Origin: a virus
Reading direction: 5' to 3' (one strand)
IMG/VR virus record: IMGVR_UViG_3300042402_003939
Location: 1-22,643 of that record
DNA: 22,643 bases
The notes under the pieces were generated by a model. That model was not told where the DNA came from and made no database searches. It saw only the letters and a list, made by a program, of their open reading frames with translations. A program made the position numbers and the translations under genes. Positions 1-6,720 of the stretch are shown here, in pieces (positions within the stretch are counted from its first letter, which is position 1; each line of letters begins with the position of its first letter).

Positions 1-246
1 TGCTATATAAACAACTCTAGTGCCACGCTTGGCATGTCCCAGCACTCTACGAACTACGTTGGTGTGACTTTGTTTCCAGCGCCATTTGTTTTGTTGGATA
101 CGCCAGGCGTCAATGATGTCGCCCACAAGATAAAGTGTGTCGCAGGTGTTGTGTTTGAGAAAGTTGTTTAGCTTTTCCGCTTGGCTGTCTTTGGTGCCAA
201 GATGAACATCGCTGACAAAGATTGAGCGATAGGTCTTGGCTGTCAT
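1..246 (-). CDS. LpxH-like calcineurin-type metallophosphoesterase, N-terminal part (cut by window edge)
   Basis: Reading leftward from an ATG at 244-246, an open frame of 82 codons runs off the left edge. It shows the first two metal-binding blocks of calcineurin-like phosphoesterases: SDVHLG (residues 12-17, D-x-H) and GDIIDAW (42-48, GD-x2-D), followed by the strand that normally leads to the GNHD block, which lies outside the window. The spacing and the DAW after GDIID resemble the UDP-2,3-diacylglucosamine hydrolase group (LpxH/COG2908), which cuts a pyrophosphate bond in lipid A synthesis. The true substrate cannot be read from this fragment; another phosphodiester or nucleotide is possible. 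A GGAG lies about 14 nt before the ATG, rather far for a ribosome binding site. Confidence 0.8.
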   Translation of the reverse strand, partial: MTAKTYRSIFVSDVHLGTKDSQAEKLNNFLKHNTCDTLYLVGDIIDAWRIQQNKWRWKQSHTNVVRRVLGHAKRGTRVVYIA

Positions 247-272
247 ACCAATATTTATTGCTCCGGCAGTGT

Positions 273-300
273 TGTAATATTACAGAACCGTTACAGGTTC
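273..300. repeat. Two adjacent palindromes between the oxygenase and phosphoesterase genes
   Basis: TGTAATATTACA (273-284) is a perfect 12-bp palindrome. It is followed directly by GAACC-GTTACA-GGTTC (285-300), a 5-bp inverted repeat. They fill most of the 52-bp gap after the oxygenase stop and before the phosphoesterase start. They could be an operator or a weak transcription end; no U-run supports a classical terminator. Confidence 0.35.
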
Positions 301-937
301 AATAGTTGTGCCAGGATGTATGAGTAAATTCAACATTGGGCACTGTATTTCTACTGATTTGTATAGCCACACGAGTTGATTCAACATTTTCCACTGCGTG
401 TAGAATTGCAGAGTTTATGCACATCCATTGTTGTGCAGGAAAGCACACACGGTCAATTTCCTTCATTGAGTCAAAATTCTTTGGTATGCGATCAGGATCA
501 AACACTGACTTTAGATCGGGACGCACCAGTGGGTATCCATGCTGTTGATACCATGATGTTTCTACCCGACTGCCACCTGTGTCCAAGATGTACATGATGG
601 TGTAGTCTCTGCTGATGTCCACATGTGGTGCAAAGAACGAGCTGTGATCATCATAAACTGCTACCCCACACGGTGCAGGATCTTGATCAAAGTACTGGCG
701 TACCCATTGATCAAATTCCTTACTGATACTGTACCTATGGGACTTGATAGTTTTGACTTCTGCGCCATCACGCAAGGTAAAATTTCGATATTCGTACTCA
801 GCATACCCAGGTCGGTCCAACCAATTGTTAACCTTGACTTCGTGGTTGTTTTTGTTGATTTCCAAACTTGCCCAGGCCGCATCCACAATTGTCTGCGGCA
901 ATGGGGGTAAGTCTAGGTATGCGTAAGTAAACGTCAC
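299..937 (-). CDS. 2OG-Fe(II) oxygenase-like protein
   Basis: The 212-residue protein carries the facial-triad pattern of double-stranded beta-helix 2-oxoglutarate/Fe(II) dioxygenases: H105-x-D107 (in APHVDISR), a distal H180 (in ILHAVEN), and R189 nine residues later, where the family binds the 2OG carboxylate. These enzymes hydroxylate proteins, nucleic acids or small molecules, and are common accessory genes in large marine and freshwater phages. There is no signal peptide, so it is probably cytoplasmic. The start is a GTG at 935-937 that overlaps the stop of the upstream binding-protein gene by 4 bp (GTGA), implying translational coupling. The substrate is unknown; a prolyl- or aspartyl-hydroxylase-like activity is possible. 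The fold call rests on motif spacing only. Confidence 0.65.
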   Translation of the reverse strand: MTFTYAYLDLPPLPQTIVDAAWASLEINKNNHEVKVNNWLDRPGYAEYEYRNFTLRDGAEVKTIKSHRYSISKEFDQWVRQYFDQDPAPCGVAVYDDHSSFFAPHVDISRDYTIMYILDTGGSRVETSWYQQHGYPLVRPDLKSVFDPDRIPKNFDSMKEIDRVCFPAQQWMCINSAILHAVENVESTRVAIQISRNTVPNVEFTHTSWHNY

Positions 938-1827
938 TTTTTGTTTTTTTCTGCTATGCGTTCAAAAATTTGCGCTTCTCTGTTGGCATACTGAGCAGCT
1001 CGCTGAGGTCCGTAGTTCAGCACAGTGAGCCCCAACAAATCTTTGAAGCTGGTGTTGGTGGAGTCTTGAACCAGTTTTGACATTTCTGTCACTGCCGCAC
1101 GATCAGTGTCTTGTCTGGCCCAAACTGCATACCAATTGTGGGTGTAGCTACCACTGAAACCCAGCTCGTTGGCAGTGGGCACAGTTGGCATCTGTGGCAG
1201 TCGACGATCACCAAATACCAACACTGGTCTCACCTGCCCATTGTTGAAGGACGGACCAATTCCAGTGTAGGCCAGTACACCATATTCAGTGTGCCCGGGC
1301 AACACGTCATTGACCATGGGCGCCAGACCTTTGTAGGGAATCAAATTGAGTTTGGTGGGCCACTTTAGATCATTGAGCCATATTTCGCCTTGATTGGCCA
1401 CGCCCACGTTGATGATGTCTTGGTTTCGGATCTGTTGTCGGATCTTGGAGTCGGAGCCTGTGCCACTGACAAACATCACATATGGACTTTCACCAATCAG
1501 CGCCACTGGCATAAATTCTCGATAAGTGTTGGTGCCCAACAATGCTGGCCCAACTACAAATCCAGCTTCGGCAACAATAAATGTGTGATTGTCGTTGGGT
1601 CTATTCAACACATGTGTGGTGGCAACTGCTATGGCCGCCCCGGGCATGTACTGAACTTCAACTGGAACTGTGACTTTGCTTTGAAAGTCTTTTTGCATGG
1701 CTCTTGCAAATCTATCAATAAGCCCACCGGGTGGATATGGAACAATAAGCGTAATGGACTTAGTCGGCCAGGCCAGCGCAGACACAGAAATCAACATGGT
1801 CGTGATAAAGGCTAACAGCTTTTTCAT
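934..1827 (-). CDS. TctC/Bug-type periplasmic solute-binding protein, copy 1
   Basis: The 297-residue protein begins with a clear Sec signal peptide (MKK, hydrophobic core, cleavage near SALA-W at residue 19). The mature start matches the tripartite tricarboxylate transporter receptor family: WPTKSITLIVPYPPGG, then DRFARAM, and later an IPYKG block. The family binds carboxylates (citrate, other di- and tricarboxylates, some amides) in the periplasm and normally hands them to the TctAB membrane complex. No TctA or TctB gene is present here, so it would have to use host permeases or act alone. A good ribosome site (GAGGAT, 4 nt before ATG) precedes it. Length is slightly below the usual 310-330. 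The gene overlaps the following oxygenase by 4 bp. The family call is firm; the ligand is unknown. Confidence 0.9.
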   Translation of the reverse strand: MKKLLAFITTMLISVSALAWPTKSITLIVPYPPGGLIDRFARAMQKDFQSKVTVPVEVQYMPGAAIAVATTHVLNRPNDNHTFIVAEAGFVVGPALLGTNTYREFMPVALIGESPYVMFVSGTGSDSKIRQQIRNQDIINVGVANQGEIWLNDLKWPTKLNLIPYKGLAPMVNDVLPGHTEYGVLAYTGIGPSFNNGQVRPVLVFGDRRLPQMPTVPTANELGFSGSYTHNWYAVWARQDTDRAAVTEMSKLVQDSTNTSFKDLLGLTVLNYGPQRAAQYANREAQIFERIAEKNKK

Positions 1828-1852
1828 ATATCCTCAAAAAGTAATTGTTGAA

Positions 1853-1877
1853 CAAAAGCACTGCTAGAGTGCTTTTG
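1853..1877. terminator. Perfect 10-bp hairpin, probable bidirectional terminator
   Basis: CAAAAGCACT (1853-1862) and AGTGCTTTTG (1868-1877) form a perfect 10-bp stem with a 5-nt loop. The A-rich and T-rich stem ends give a short T tract on either strand. It lies between dctP-like and tctC-like copy 1, so on the minus strand it would end the dctP transcript. This means tctC copy 1 needs readthrough or its own promoter. Confidence 0.6.
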
Positions 1878-1915
1878 TCTAGAGACAGTAACAGGGATGG
1901 CTCCCACGTTGCTGT

Positions 1916-2875
1916 TTATTGATGTTGTTGAATACTTTCGACCAATCCAGGAGTGAATGTGTCGCGGAATTGATCATACACACCGCTCAGTGCAGCCTTG
2001 GCAGACTCACGTTGCTGTTGTGTCCACTTTACAATGTTGGCGCCTTCTTCTTCCACAAGACGCTGTTCGGCACGAGCACCATCACGAATGGTTTCAGCAC
2101 GCTCTTCGCGTCCAGCCAGCACAGCAGCTTGCTTGATAACGGCTTGAACCTCAGGGCTCAGGCTATCCCAAAAGCGATCGCCAATGATCATTGATGTAAG
2201 GAACAAACTGTGACCAGTGTCAATTACTGACTTGGTGACTTCGTTTTGACGCAGTGGGTACACACGTGGGTAGTTGGTTTCGCCGCCTTCAGCTTCACCG
2301 TCAACCACCACCTGACGCAGGTCTTCTACTTCGGCCACAACAGGCTTCATGCCCAGTGCAGAAATAGTTGCTTGTGCAACAGGGTTACGGTTTGAACGAA
2401 CTGGTGTGCCGGCAAGTTCTTCAAGAGTGCTGACTCGCTTGTTGGAAATCATTTGACGGAAACCGCCTGAGTATGTGAAACTCAAGCCACGTACATTTGA
2501 CTTGTCTGTGAGCTTGGCCAGCAGTGCTTCTCCAACTTCGCCTTCAAGCACACGACTAGCATGATCGTGATCCTTGAACAAGAATGGTAGATCAAATACC
2601 AGGAAGTCTTGTTCATACTTCTCAGCAAGCCATGTAGTATACATTTGGCTCATTTCAATTTTGCCTGCTTCCATGAGATCCAGCAAATCGTGTTTGGTAA
2701 CAACGACGCCATCGTTATAGCGTTGGCTGTACTCACTGAGAGTCATGATCTCAACTTCGATTTTGTGCTCGCTTTGTTGTTCGTTTACACGGCGCTCAAA
2801 GTCTTCAGCAGCTCGGAGGAAAAGATTCAAAGGTTCATGGGCAATGACCCAGCGAATTTTAGTAGTTTTACTCAT
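1916..2875 (-). CDS. TRAP transporter solute-binding protein (DctP-type) without a signal peptide
   Basis: The sequence reads as a DctP-family TRAP receptor: DLPFLFKDHDHASRVL (95-110) followed by EGEVGEALLA, then GGFRQMISNKR (137-147), a second arginine in TPVRSNR (157-163), and the VVDGEAEGGE block (190-199) matching the family's VDGqE. The paired arginines are where these receptors bind a carboxylate ligand. Such proteins are normally secreted to the periplasm and work with DctQM membrane subunits, which are absent here. I chose ATG 2873-2875 (319 aa, weak GGA 7 nt upstream) over an in-frame TTG at 2887. Neither choice, nor the open codons up to the in-frame TAG upstream, encodes a signal peptide, so as written the protein would stay in the cytoplasm. 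It is flanked on both sides by hairpins. Confidence 0.88.
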   Translation of the reverse strand: MSKTTKIRWVIAHEPLNLFLRAAEDFERRVNEQQSEHKIEVEIMTLSEYSQRYNDGVVVTKHDLLDLMEAGKIEMSQMYTTWLAEKYEQDFLVFDLPFLFKDHDHASRVLEGEVGEALLAKLTDKSNVRGLSFTYSGGFRQMISNKRVSTLEELAGTPVRSNRNPVAQATISALGMKPVVAEVEDLRQVVVDGEAEGGETNYPRVYPLRQNEVTKSVIDTGHSLFLTSMIIGDRFWDSLSPEVQAVIKQAAVLAGREERAETIRDGARAEQRLVEEEGANIVKWTQQQRESAKAALSGVYDQFRDTFTPGLVESIQQHQ

Positions 2876-2910
2876 TTTTATATCCAAAATTAGGTAGTTT
2901 AAATGTGCTT

Positions 2911-3010
2911 GCGAGCATGCTCGCTACGGTTGGCGTTCTAGGCATAACATGCTAGTAAAGGAGTCGCTACTCCAGGCGTCTTTGACCCGACGTCGATCAC
3001 TTGATCGGCG
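2911..3010. repeat. Three hairpins in the spacer between tctC copy 2 and dctP
   Basis: The 144-bp spacer holds no gene but three dyads: GCGAGCATGCTCGC (2911-2924, perfect 14-bp palindrome), GGAGT-CGCT-ACTCC (2960-2973), and a nearly perfect arm pair centred on CGATCA-CT-TGATCG (2994-3007, extendable to 2991-3010 with one G-T pair). On the minus strand the middle hairpin is followed by TTTAC, terminator-like but weak. A role in ending the tctC copy 2 transcript, RNA stability or recombination is possible. Confidence 0.6.
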
Positions 3011-3019
3011 CTGCCACTT

Positions 3020-3919
3020 TTATTTAGTCAGTGACACGCCTTGACTCAAACGTTTCCACAGCGCCACCTGTGAATCAAACCAAATTTGTGTGGCCGAAGT
3101 GTTGATGTTGCTCGGATCACAGTAGTCCACTGAATAGGCACGCTGTACTTTATCTGTTCGGGCGGCTTGCAGTACCAGTCCGCGCAGTTCTTGATACTGT
3201 GCTTCGGGCATGGTTCTGGGTACTTGCAAACTGTGCATGTTGACCACTTCACCCACGCCAGCAAAGCCCTGACTTTCCAATGTGGTAATACCGCGTACTA
3301 CTTTTCGACCACTAATACCCAAGGCATTGAGATCACCGCGATCCAAGAAACCTTCAACTTCGCCCAAGAATGCCACACTGAGATCAATGTTACCCGAGAT
3401 GGCATCGATGCTGGCTTCACGTGTGCCTTTGTAGGGCACCGGAGTGGCGTTGGGATAGCGTTTGACAATTTCCATGGCCATGAGGTGCGAAGTAGCACCC
3501 AAACCAGAAATACCAATGCTGAGCTTTTGATTGCGGTCAATTTCACGCCAACTACGATACTTCTTGCTCACAATCAACATGGGCGCTGCGCATTGAGTCA
3601 TCAGCGGCCGGAAGTCACTGACTCGATGACTTTCATCAGGATAAAAGTTGGGACGCACAAAAAATGCTGTGCTTGCGGCCAGCACAGTGTTTGGTGTAGC
3701 TGCTACATACTTGGCACCAATGGTTGCACCTGCGCCAGGCTTGTTTTCCAGGATGAAATTGTATTTCTTTTGACCGGCGTTGAGTTCTTCCACCAGGCTG
3801 CGACTGTATTGGGCCTGTGTGTCGCTCATGCCAAACGGCCAAACAATAGAAATAGTTTGCTGTGCTTGTGAAGCCAATGATGTAACTACAAATGCAGCGG
3901 TAATTAGAAGTTTTTTCAT
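3020..3919 (-). CDS. TctC/Bug-type periplasmic solute-binding protein, copy 2
   Basis: The 299-residue protein has a Sec signal peptide (MKKLLITAAFVVTSLASQA, cleavage near residue 19) and family hallmarks ENKPGAGATIGAKYVA (typical ENrPGAgg...a) and PVPYKGTREASIDAISG (typical VPYKG...G). It belongs to the tripartite tricarboxylate transporter receptor family, which binds small carboxylates in the periplasm. It is clearly diverged from copy 1 (for example WPFGMSDTQ here versus VPYPPGGLID there), so the two probably differ in ligand and are not a recent duplication. Its ATG overlaps the stop of the PP-loop gene by 4 bp (ATGA), with AAGGA about 9 nt upstream. No membrane partners are in the window. 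Confidence 0.9.
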   Translation of the reverse strand: MKKLLITAAFVVTSLASQAQQTISIVWPFGMSDTQAQYSRSLVEELNAGQKKYNFILENKPGAGATIGAKYVAATPNTVLAASTAFFVRPNFYPDESHRVSDFRPLMTQCAAPMLIVSKKYRSWREIDRNQKLSIGISGLGATSHLMAMEIVKRYPNATPVPYKGTREASIDAISGNIDLSVAFLGEVEGFLDRGDLNALGISGRKVVRGITTLESQGFAGVGEVVNMHSLQVPRTMPEAQYQELRGLVLQAARTDKVQRAYSVDYCDPSNINTSATQIWFDSQVALWKRLSQGVSLTK

Positions 3920-5100
3920 TTGAGATTTCCTTGTATGATATCTGTGTTGACAAAGTCAGCGGGGCCCAGGTCATAGAATGTGTCCATGAACCCCACAAAG
4001 CCCACTGGCCGGCCCAACTCATATGTAAAAAATTTGGGATCAATTTTGTCTACCATGTGTTGCACCCCGGCCTTCCACACTTCGTAGAAACGTGTTTCTG
4101 TAAAGTTTTTAAAGAACCACCAGCCCATTTCGCTGTAGAAGTTGTTGGTGCTTTTCATGGTTTGCCATGTTGTGGGATCGTAGTCCTCATAGATCAGGGG
4201 ACGAGCAATTTGTTCGTAGGCATTGCGCTGTGCAGGACTGTGATTGGGCCAGCGCATCAAGAACTGCAAGTGCTTGGTGTGTGGCAATTGGAACCAGTTG
4301 CGGATTGTGTGAGCCTGCTTGATCACAATCTCAGGAATGTCTGGTTGCCAGTAAAAATATTCTGTGGTCAAGTTGGTGTAGGGACCAACAGTGGCCTGGC
4401 TGTGGTTGGCCTGAATGTCCAAGAAGTACAGGTACCAACGGCCATCCCGGATACAAATCTTGGGTTTGTCAATGCCATACAACACACAGATACTCTTGCC
4501 CGACTCTGCCAGTTGCTTGTGGCCGTCCATGCCCAAGGGATCATGTTTGAATGTGTGTTCAGGGTGCAGGTAATCTCTAGCACGTTCTACCCATGACTCG
4601 TCTCCCCGGTAGTCAAGAATGTTTTGACTGAAGTCGTGCATGGTAATTTTTGTGTTGGGATGACTCAACGCTAACTTTTGCAACACAGGCTTGGCTGCAA
4701 AGTGCCACTCGCTGAGAGTGTTTTCTGCTTTCATGTTCTTGGCATCGGGGCCAAGATTTTTATCGCCCTGTGCTGGATAGCGAAAAACCACTTCGTCAAT
4801 GTGAATACCGTTGTTGATAAAACTGTACAACACTGTGGTTGAATCTGAGCCGCCACTGAACTCCAGTCTGATGTAATCGTATCGATCTCGAAGTTGTTGG
4901 GCCCGCATGCGATACAGTTCACGCAAACTGGTCTGGGGCTCTACAGTAGTATCTATCTTGCTGTAGACATCTCTGTTGAAATTAAAATGAGGGAAATGCC
5001 CTGTGGTAGTTGCTTCCAACAGGGCCTGCGGTTTGCTATAAAAACGTTTGTCGCCTACAGTGTAAAAACCTAATCTTGGATTTTGTTCTAGTTCAATCAT
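3916..5100 (-). CDS. PP-loop ATP pyrophosphatase-like protein
   Basis: The 394-residue protein contains a clear PP-loop, EFSGGSDSTTVL (SGGSDS at 82-87), the ATP-binding signature of N-type ATP pyrophosphatases that adenylate a carboxylate or carbonyl before amidation or thiolation (asparagine synthetase, QueC, TilS, TtcA and relatives). The N-terminal 80 residues have no Cys2 glutaminase domain, so an amide donor would have to come from elsewhere. The long C-terminal part is rich in W, Y and F and matches nothing I recognise. It overlaps the upstream gene by 8 bp and tctC copy 2 by 4 bp, and so is probably co-translated with it. Length and context fit neither QueC (about 220-230 aa) nor TilS well. 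The ATPase class is confident; the reaction is unknown. Confidence 0.7.
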   Translation of the reverse strand: MIELEQNPRLGFYTVGDKRFYSKPQALLEATTTGHFPHFNFNRDVYSKIDTTVEPQTSLRELYRMRAQQLRDRYDYIRLEFSGGSDSTTVLYSFINNGIHIDEVVFRYPAQGDKNLGPDAKNMKAENTLSEWHFAAKPVLQKLALSHPNTKITMHDFSQNILDYRGDESWVERARDYLHPEHTFKHDPLGMDGHKQLAESGKSICVLYGIDKPKICIRDGRWYLYFLDIQANHSQATVGPYTNLTTEYFYWQPDIPEIVIKQAHTIRNWFQLPHTKHLQFLMRWPNHSPAQRNAYEQIARPLIYEDYDPTTWQTMKSTNNFYSEMGWWFFKNFTETRFYEVWKAGVQHMVDKIDPKFFTYELGRPVGFVGFMDTFYDLGPADFVNTDIIQGNLK

Positions 5101-5665
5101 TGTTGTTGTCTTCTACTACTTTCCAACCTAACTTCAGTAGGTCTCGGCGGATTTCGTCTGTGACCTCGCTTTCACTCACAAAGTTTTTTTGGTACCAATC
5201 GTATTTGACACGTTGTTCTTCAGACATAGCTGCCAATTCAGATTCCGAAGCATTGTTGCGAATACCTGTACAGTACCAGTCAATGTAGTCGCCTTGTTCA
5301 CGCATGTCGGCCACAATGCCGCCAGCATAGCGCCACGAACACGAGTAAGTCTCGCCCTTGAGCAGGGGCCATACGTCTAGCTTTTGAAAGTCGTTGTTGC
5401 ACATGGCTGCGTACAAGTTTTGAGCGTACTCTTCTCTGGCCTTGGCTTTGTCGCAAATCCACTGGGTGCTGCGCAAGTCGTATTCTAGATTGTTCTTTTG
5501 CCACTCGGGATCGGCTTCTTGTTGTTTCTTTTGGTCCCGGACTACCAACTCAATGTCAAGAGCTTGCTGTACAGATTCAGCAGTGTTGGGATCGCAACCG
5601 TCTTCGATGGCGCGTTCAACGGCACATTGACGATGAAAAGTTCCACGTTGGGCACTGCTATTCAT
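5093..5665 (-). CDS. Conserved-looking phage protein of unknown function
   Basis: A 190-residue soluble, charged protein with no signal peptide or membrane segment. I chose the ATG at 5663-5665 (MNSSAQRG) because it overlaps the upstream stop by 4 bp (ATGA); an upstream start at 5698 would overlap by 37 bp. The middle part has several tryptophans and three or four cysteines (WICDKAK, AAMCNND, YSCSWRY, YCTGIRN) that could bind metal, though no standard zinc motif is seen. The C terminus is acidic (VVEDNNND). Placed between a small phage gene and the PP-loop gene in one overlapping unit. I do not recognise the family. Confidence 0.75.
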   Translation of the reverse strand: MNSSAQRGTFHRQCAVERAIEDGCDPNTAESVQQALDIELVVRDQKKQQEADPEWQKNNLEYDLRSTQWICDKAKAREEYAQNLYAAMCNNDFQKLDVWPLLKGETYSCSWRYAGGIVADMREQGDYIDWYCTGIRNNASESELAAMSEEQRVKYDWYQKNFVSESEVTDEIRRDLLKLGWKVVEDNNND

Positions 5666-5898
5666 TGTTGTCGCTGTAGATTTGCCCATGCCAACCACTG
5701 CTTGAATGCAAGATATACAGCCTCGGCTTCTTGCTCATCTGCAGGTACACGCACCCCACGAACATAAAAACCTTGTTTGGTTACCCGGAGCATTTCATCG
5801 CCGCCGGTAATGTGCATGGCAATCGCAGCCTCTTCATAAGGCGCATAAATTTGAATTGCCCCGTCGCTAAGTCCCGTGTCTTGCATGTTGTCAGTCAT
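5662..5898 (-). CDS. Small conserved phage protein (GFYVRGVRVP type)
   Basis: A 78-residue acidic protein with the block GGDEMLRVTKQGFYVRGVRV followed by P and an EAEAVYLAFKQWL helix. This arrangement recurs in small hypothetical proteins of many tailed phages (from memory), with no known function. The ribosome site AAAGGAT (8 nt before the ATG) begins right after the CCA end of tRNA-Arg, so the gene is probably on the same transcript as the tRNAs. Its stop overlaps the next start (ATGA). Confidence 0.8.
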   Translation of the reverse strand: MTDNMQDTGLSDGAIQIYAPYEEAAIAMHITGGDEMLRVTKQGFYVRGVRVPADEQEAEAVYLAFKQWLAWANLQRQQ

Positions 5899-5908
5899 AT
5901 ATATCCTT

Positions 5909-5983
5909 TGGTCCGGGGTAGAGGAATCGAACCTCTATTAAGGGCTTAGAAGACCCGTGTATTATCCATTATACGAACCCCAG
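5909..5983 (-). tRNA. tRNA-Arg (anticodon TCT)
   Basis: Read on the minus strand, all arms can be drawn: acceptor CTGGGGT/ACCCCGG (two G-T or T-G pairs), D stem GTAT/ATAC, anticodon loop CTTCTAA with anticodon TCT, and T arm AGAGG-TTCGATT-CCTCT. The discriminator is A and CCA is encoded (5909-5911). It would read AGA (and AGG by wobble), codons rare in high-GC proteobacterial hosts. The CCA is followed immediately by the ribosome site of the next gene, so 3' cleavage must separate tRNA and mRNA. Confidence 0.93.
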
Positions 5984-5986
5984 AAT

Positions 5987-6063
5987 TGGTGCGCCCACTA
6001 GGACTTGAACCTAGGACCAATGGATTATGAGTCCACTGCTCTGACCAACTGAGCTATAGGCGC
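5987..6063 (-). tRNA. tRNA with CAT anticodon, probably tRNA-Ile2 (alternatively Met)
   Basis: Acceptor GCGCCTA/TGGGCGC, D arm with AGCTCAGTTGGTCAGAGCA, anticodon loop CTCATAA, T arm with GGTTCAAGTCC, discriminator A and encoded CCA (5987-5989). The body resembles bacterial tRNA-Ile2 (ACTCATAAT, TTGGTC, TTCAAGTCC), in which C34 becomes lysidine by host TilS so that AUA is read; elongator Met cannot be excluded. It lies 3 bp upstream of tRNA-Arg and its 5' end is only about 8 nt from the promoter -10 box. Confidence 0.9.
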
Positions 6064-6071
6064 GTTTATAT

Positions 6072-6101
6072 ATTATAACAAAAAAGTTATTTAACCGTCA
6101 A
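6072..6101 (-). promoter_or_regulatory. Sigma70-like promoter of the tRNA operon
   Basis: On the minus strand, TTGACG (6096-6101), an 18-bp spacer and a consensus TATAAT (6072-6077). The predicted start at about 6065 is only a couple of bases before the tRNA-Ile2/Met 5' end. The transcript probably carries both tRNAs and then the genes from 5898 down to tctC copy 2. Confidence 0.8.
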
Positions 6102-6116
6102 GTTATTTTTGAGATT

Positions 6117-6479
6117 TTACGTCACCAACGAGATCAACCAAACATAGGTCAAGGCATGCAAGAATTGATCCAGGCCCAACAACCACCAGAACTGCTCATG
6201 TGTTGCAGCATTCCAACCCATTCGAGCATTGAAATTTGTTTTGACCCAATCAATGTGATAGTGGATCACAGTATCTGCCCAGGCCAACCAGGGTGCAGCC
6301 ATGGGAGCATACCACGCAAAACAAATCCAAGTACCGATGCCGTGTAGGCCTGCATGCAGAAGTCCGCCAGGATGCAAATAAGTACCTTTGTTGCTGTATT
6401 GATATCGACGTTGCAGAAGAAAATCCACTACAAAGTGTTTGGAGAACAACGCAACAACAAGCCACAGAGTTGTATTCAT
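6117..6479 (-). CDS. DUF3307-like small membrane protein
   Basis: A 120-residue, very hydrophobic protein with three or four membrane segments (about 3-22, 43-62, 62-75 and 97-119). Histidine and aspartate motifs placed near the segments match the DUF3307 family as I know it: KHFVVDFLLQ (14-23), LLHAGLHG (40-47), HYHIDWVK (73-80) and LDQFLH (103-108). The family is found in bacteria and phages; function unknown. I chose the ATG at 6477-6479, 4 bp after the upstream stop, over an in-frame TTG at 6512 that would overlap the upstream gene by 29 bp. It is the last gene of its run before the tRNA promoter. Confidence 0.72.
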   Translation of the reverse strand: MNTTLWLVVALFSKHFVVDFLLQRRYQYSNKGTYLHPGGLLHAGLHGIGTWICFAWYAPMAAPWLAWADTVIHYHIDWVKTNFNARMGWNAATHEQFWWLLGLDQFLHALTYVWLISLVT

Positions 6480-6483
6480 TGTT

Positions 6484-6720
6484 TCAACTTGGTTGGTCCT
6501 GCTCAATTCCAAAGTGTTTTCGAATCAGTGCTTGGGGATGTACAACATTACCGCTGGCGTCTAACGCTACTTCTACATTGTCAGTGAGAATCTTGCAACA
6601 TTGTTGCACAACCATCTCGCCGAACCGTTGCTGTAGGGCGGCGTTAACGTTGGGGTAGTGACTACCCCCTGCGGCAAGACTTAGTTCTGCAAATCGTTCT
6701 AGCAGTGGTATGTTATTCAT
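6484..6720 (-). CDS. Small phage protein, related to the gene at 7167-7391
   Basis: A 78-residue soluble protein with a layout seen in many small phage hypotheticals: an N-terminal helix (LLERFAELSLAAG), a middle helix QRFGEMVVQQCCKIL, and a C-terminal IRKHFGIEQ. The gene at 7167-7391 has the same plan (KHAELIVQECVLI and MEKHFGVEE), so the two look like diverged paralogues. No catalytic motif is seen. The start overlaps the preceding gene by 8 bp. Confidence 0.78.
   Translation of the reverse strand: MNNIPLLERFAELSLAAGGSHYPNVNAALQQRFGEMVVQQCCKILTDNVEVALDASGNVVHPQALIRKHFGIEQDQPS

Noticed and set aside
3167-3871. 234-codon plus-strand open frame opposite tctC copy 2
   Set aside because: It lies wholly antisense to a gene with a signal peptide and strong family motifs; its own residues are rich in C/H/F with no recognisable domain.
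3931-4596. 221-codon plus-strand open frame opposite the PP-loop gene
   Set aside because: Antisense shadow; the minus-strand frame has the PP-loop and well-formed overlaps with its neighbours.
3916-5100. PP-loop gene as QueC to pair with QueE
   Set aside because: It is much longer than QueC and lacks the zinc-binding cysteines expected near the QueC C terminus; only the ATP loop is shared.
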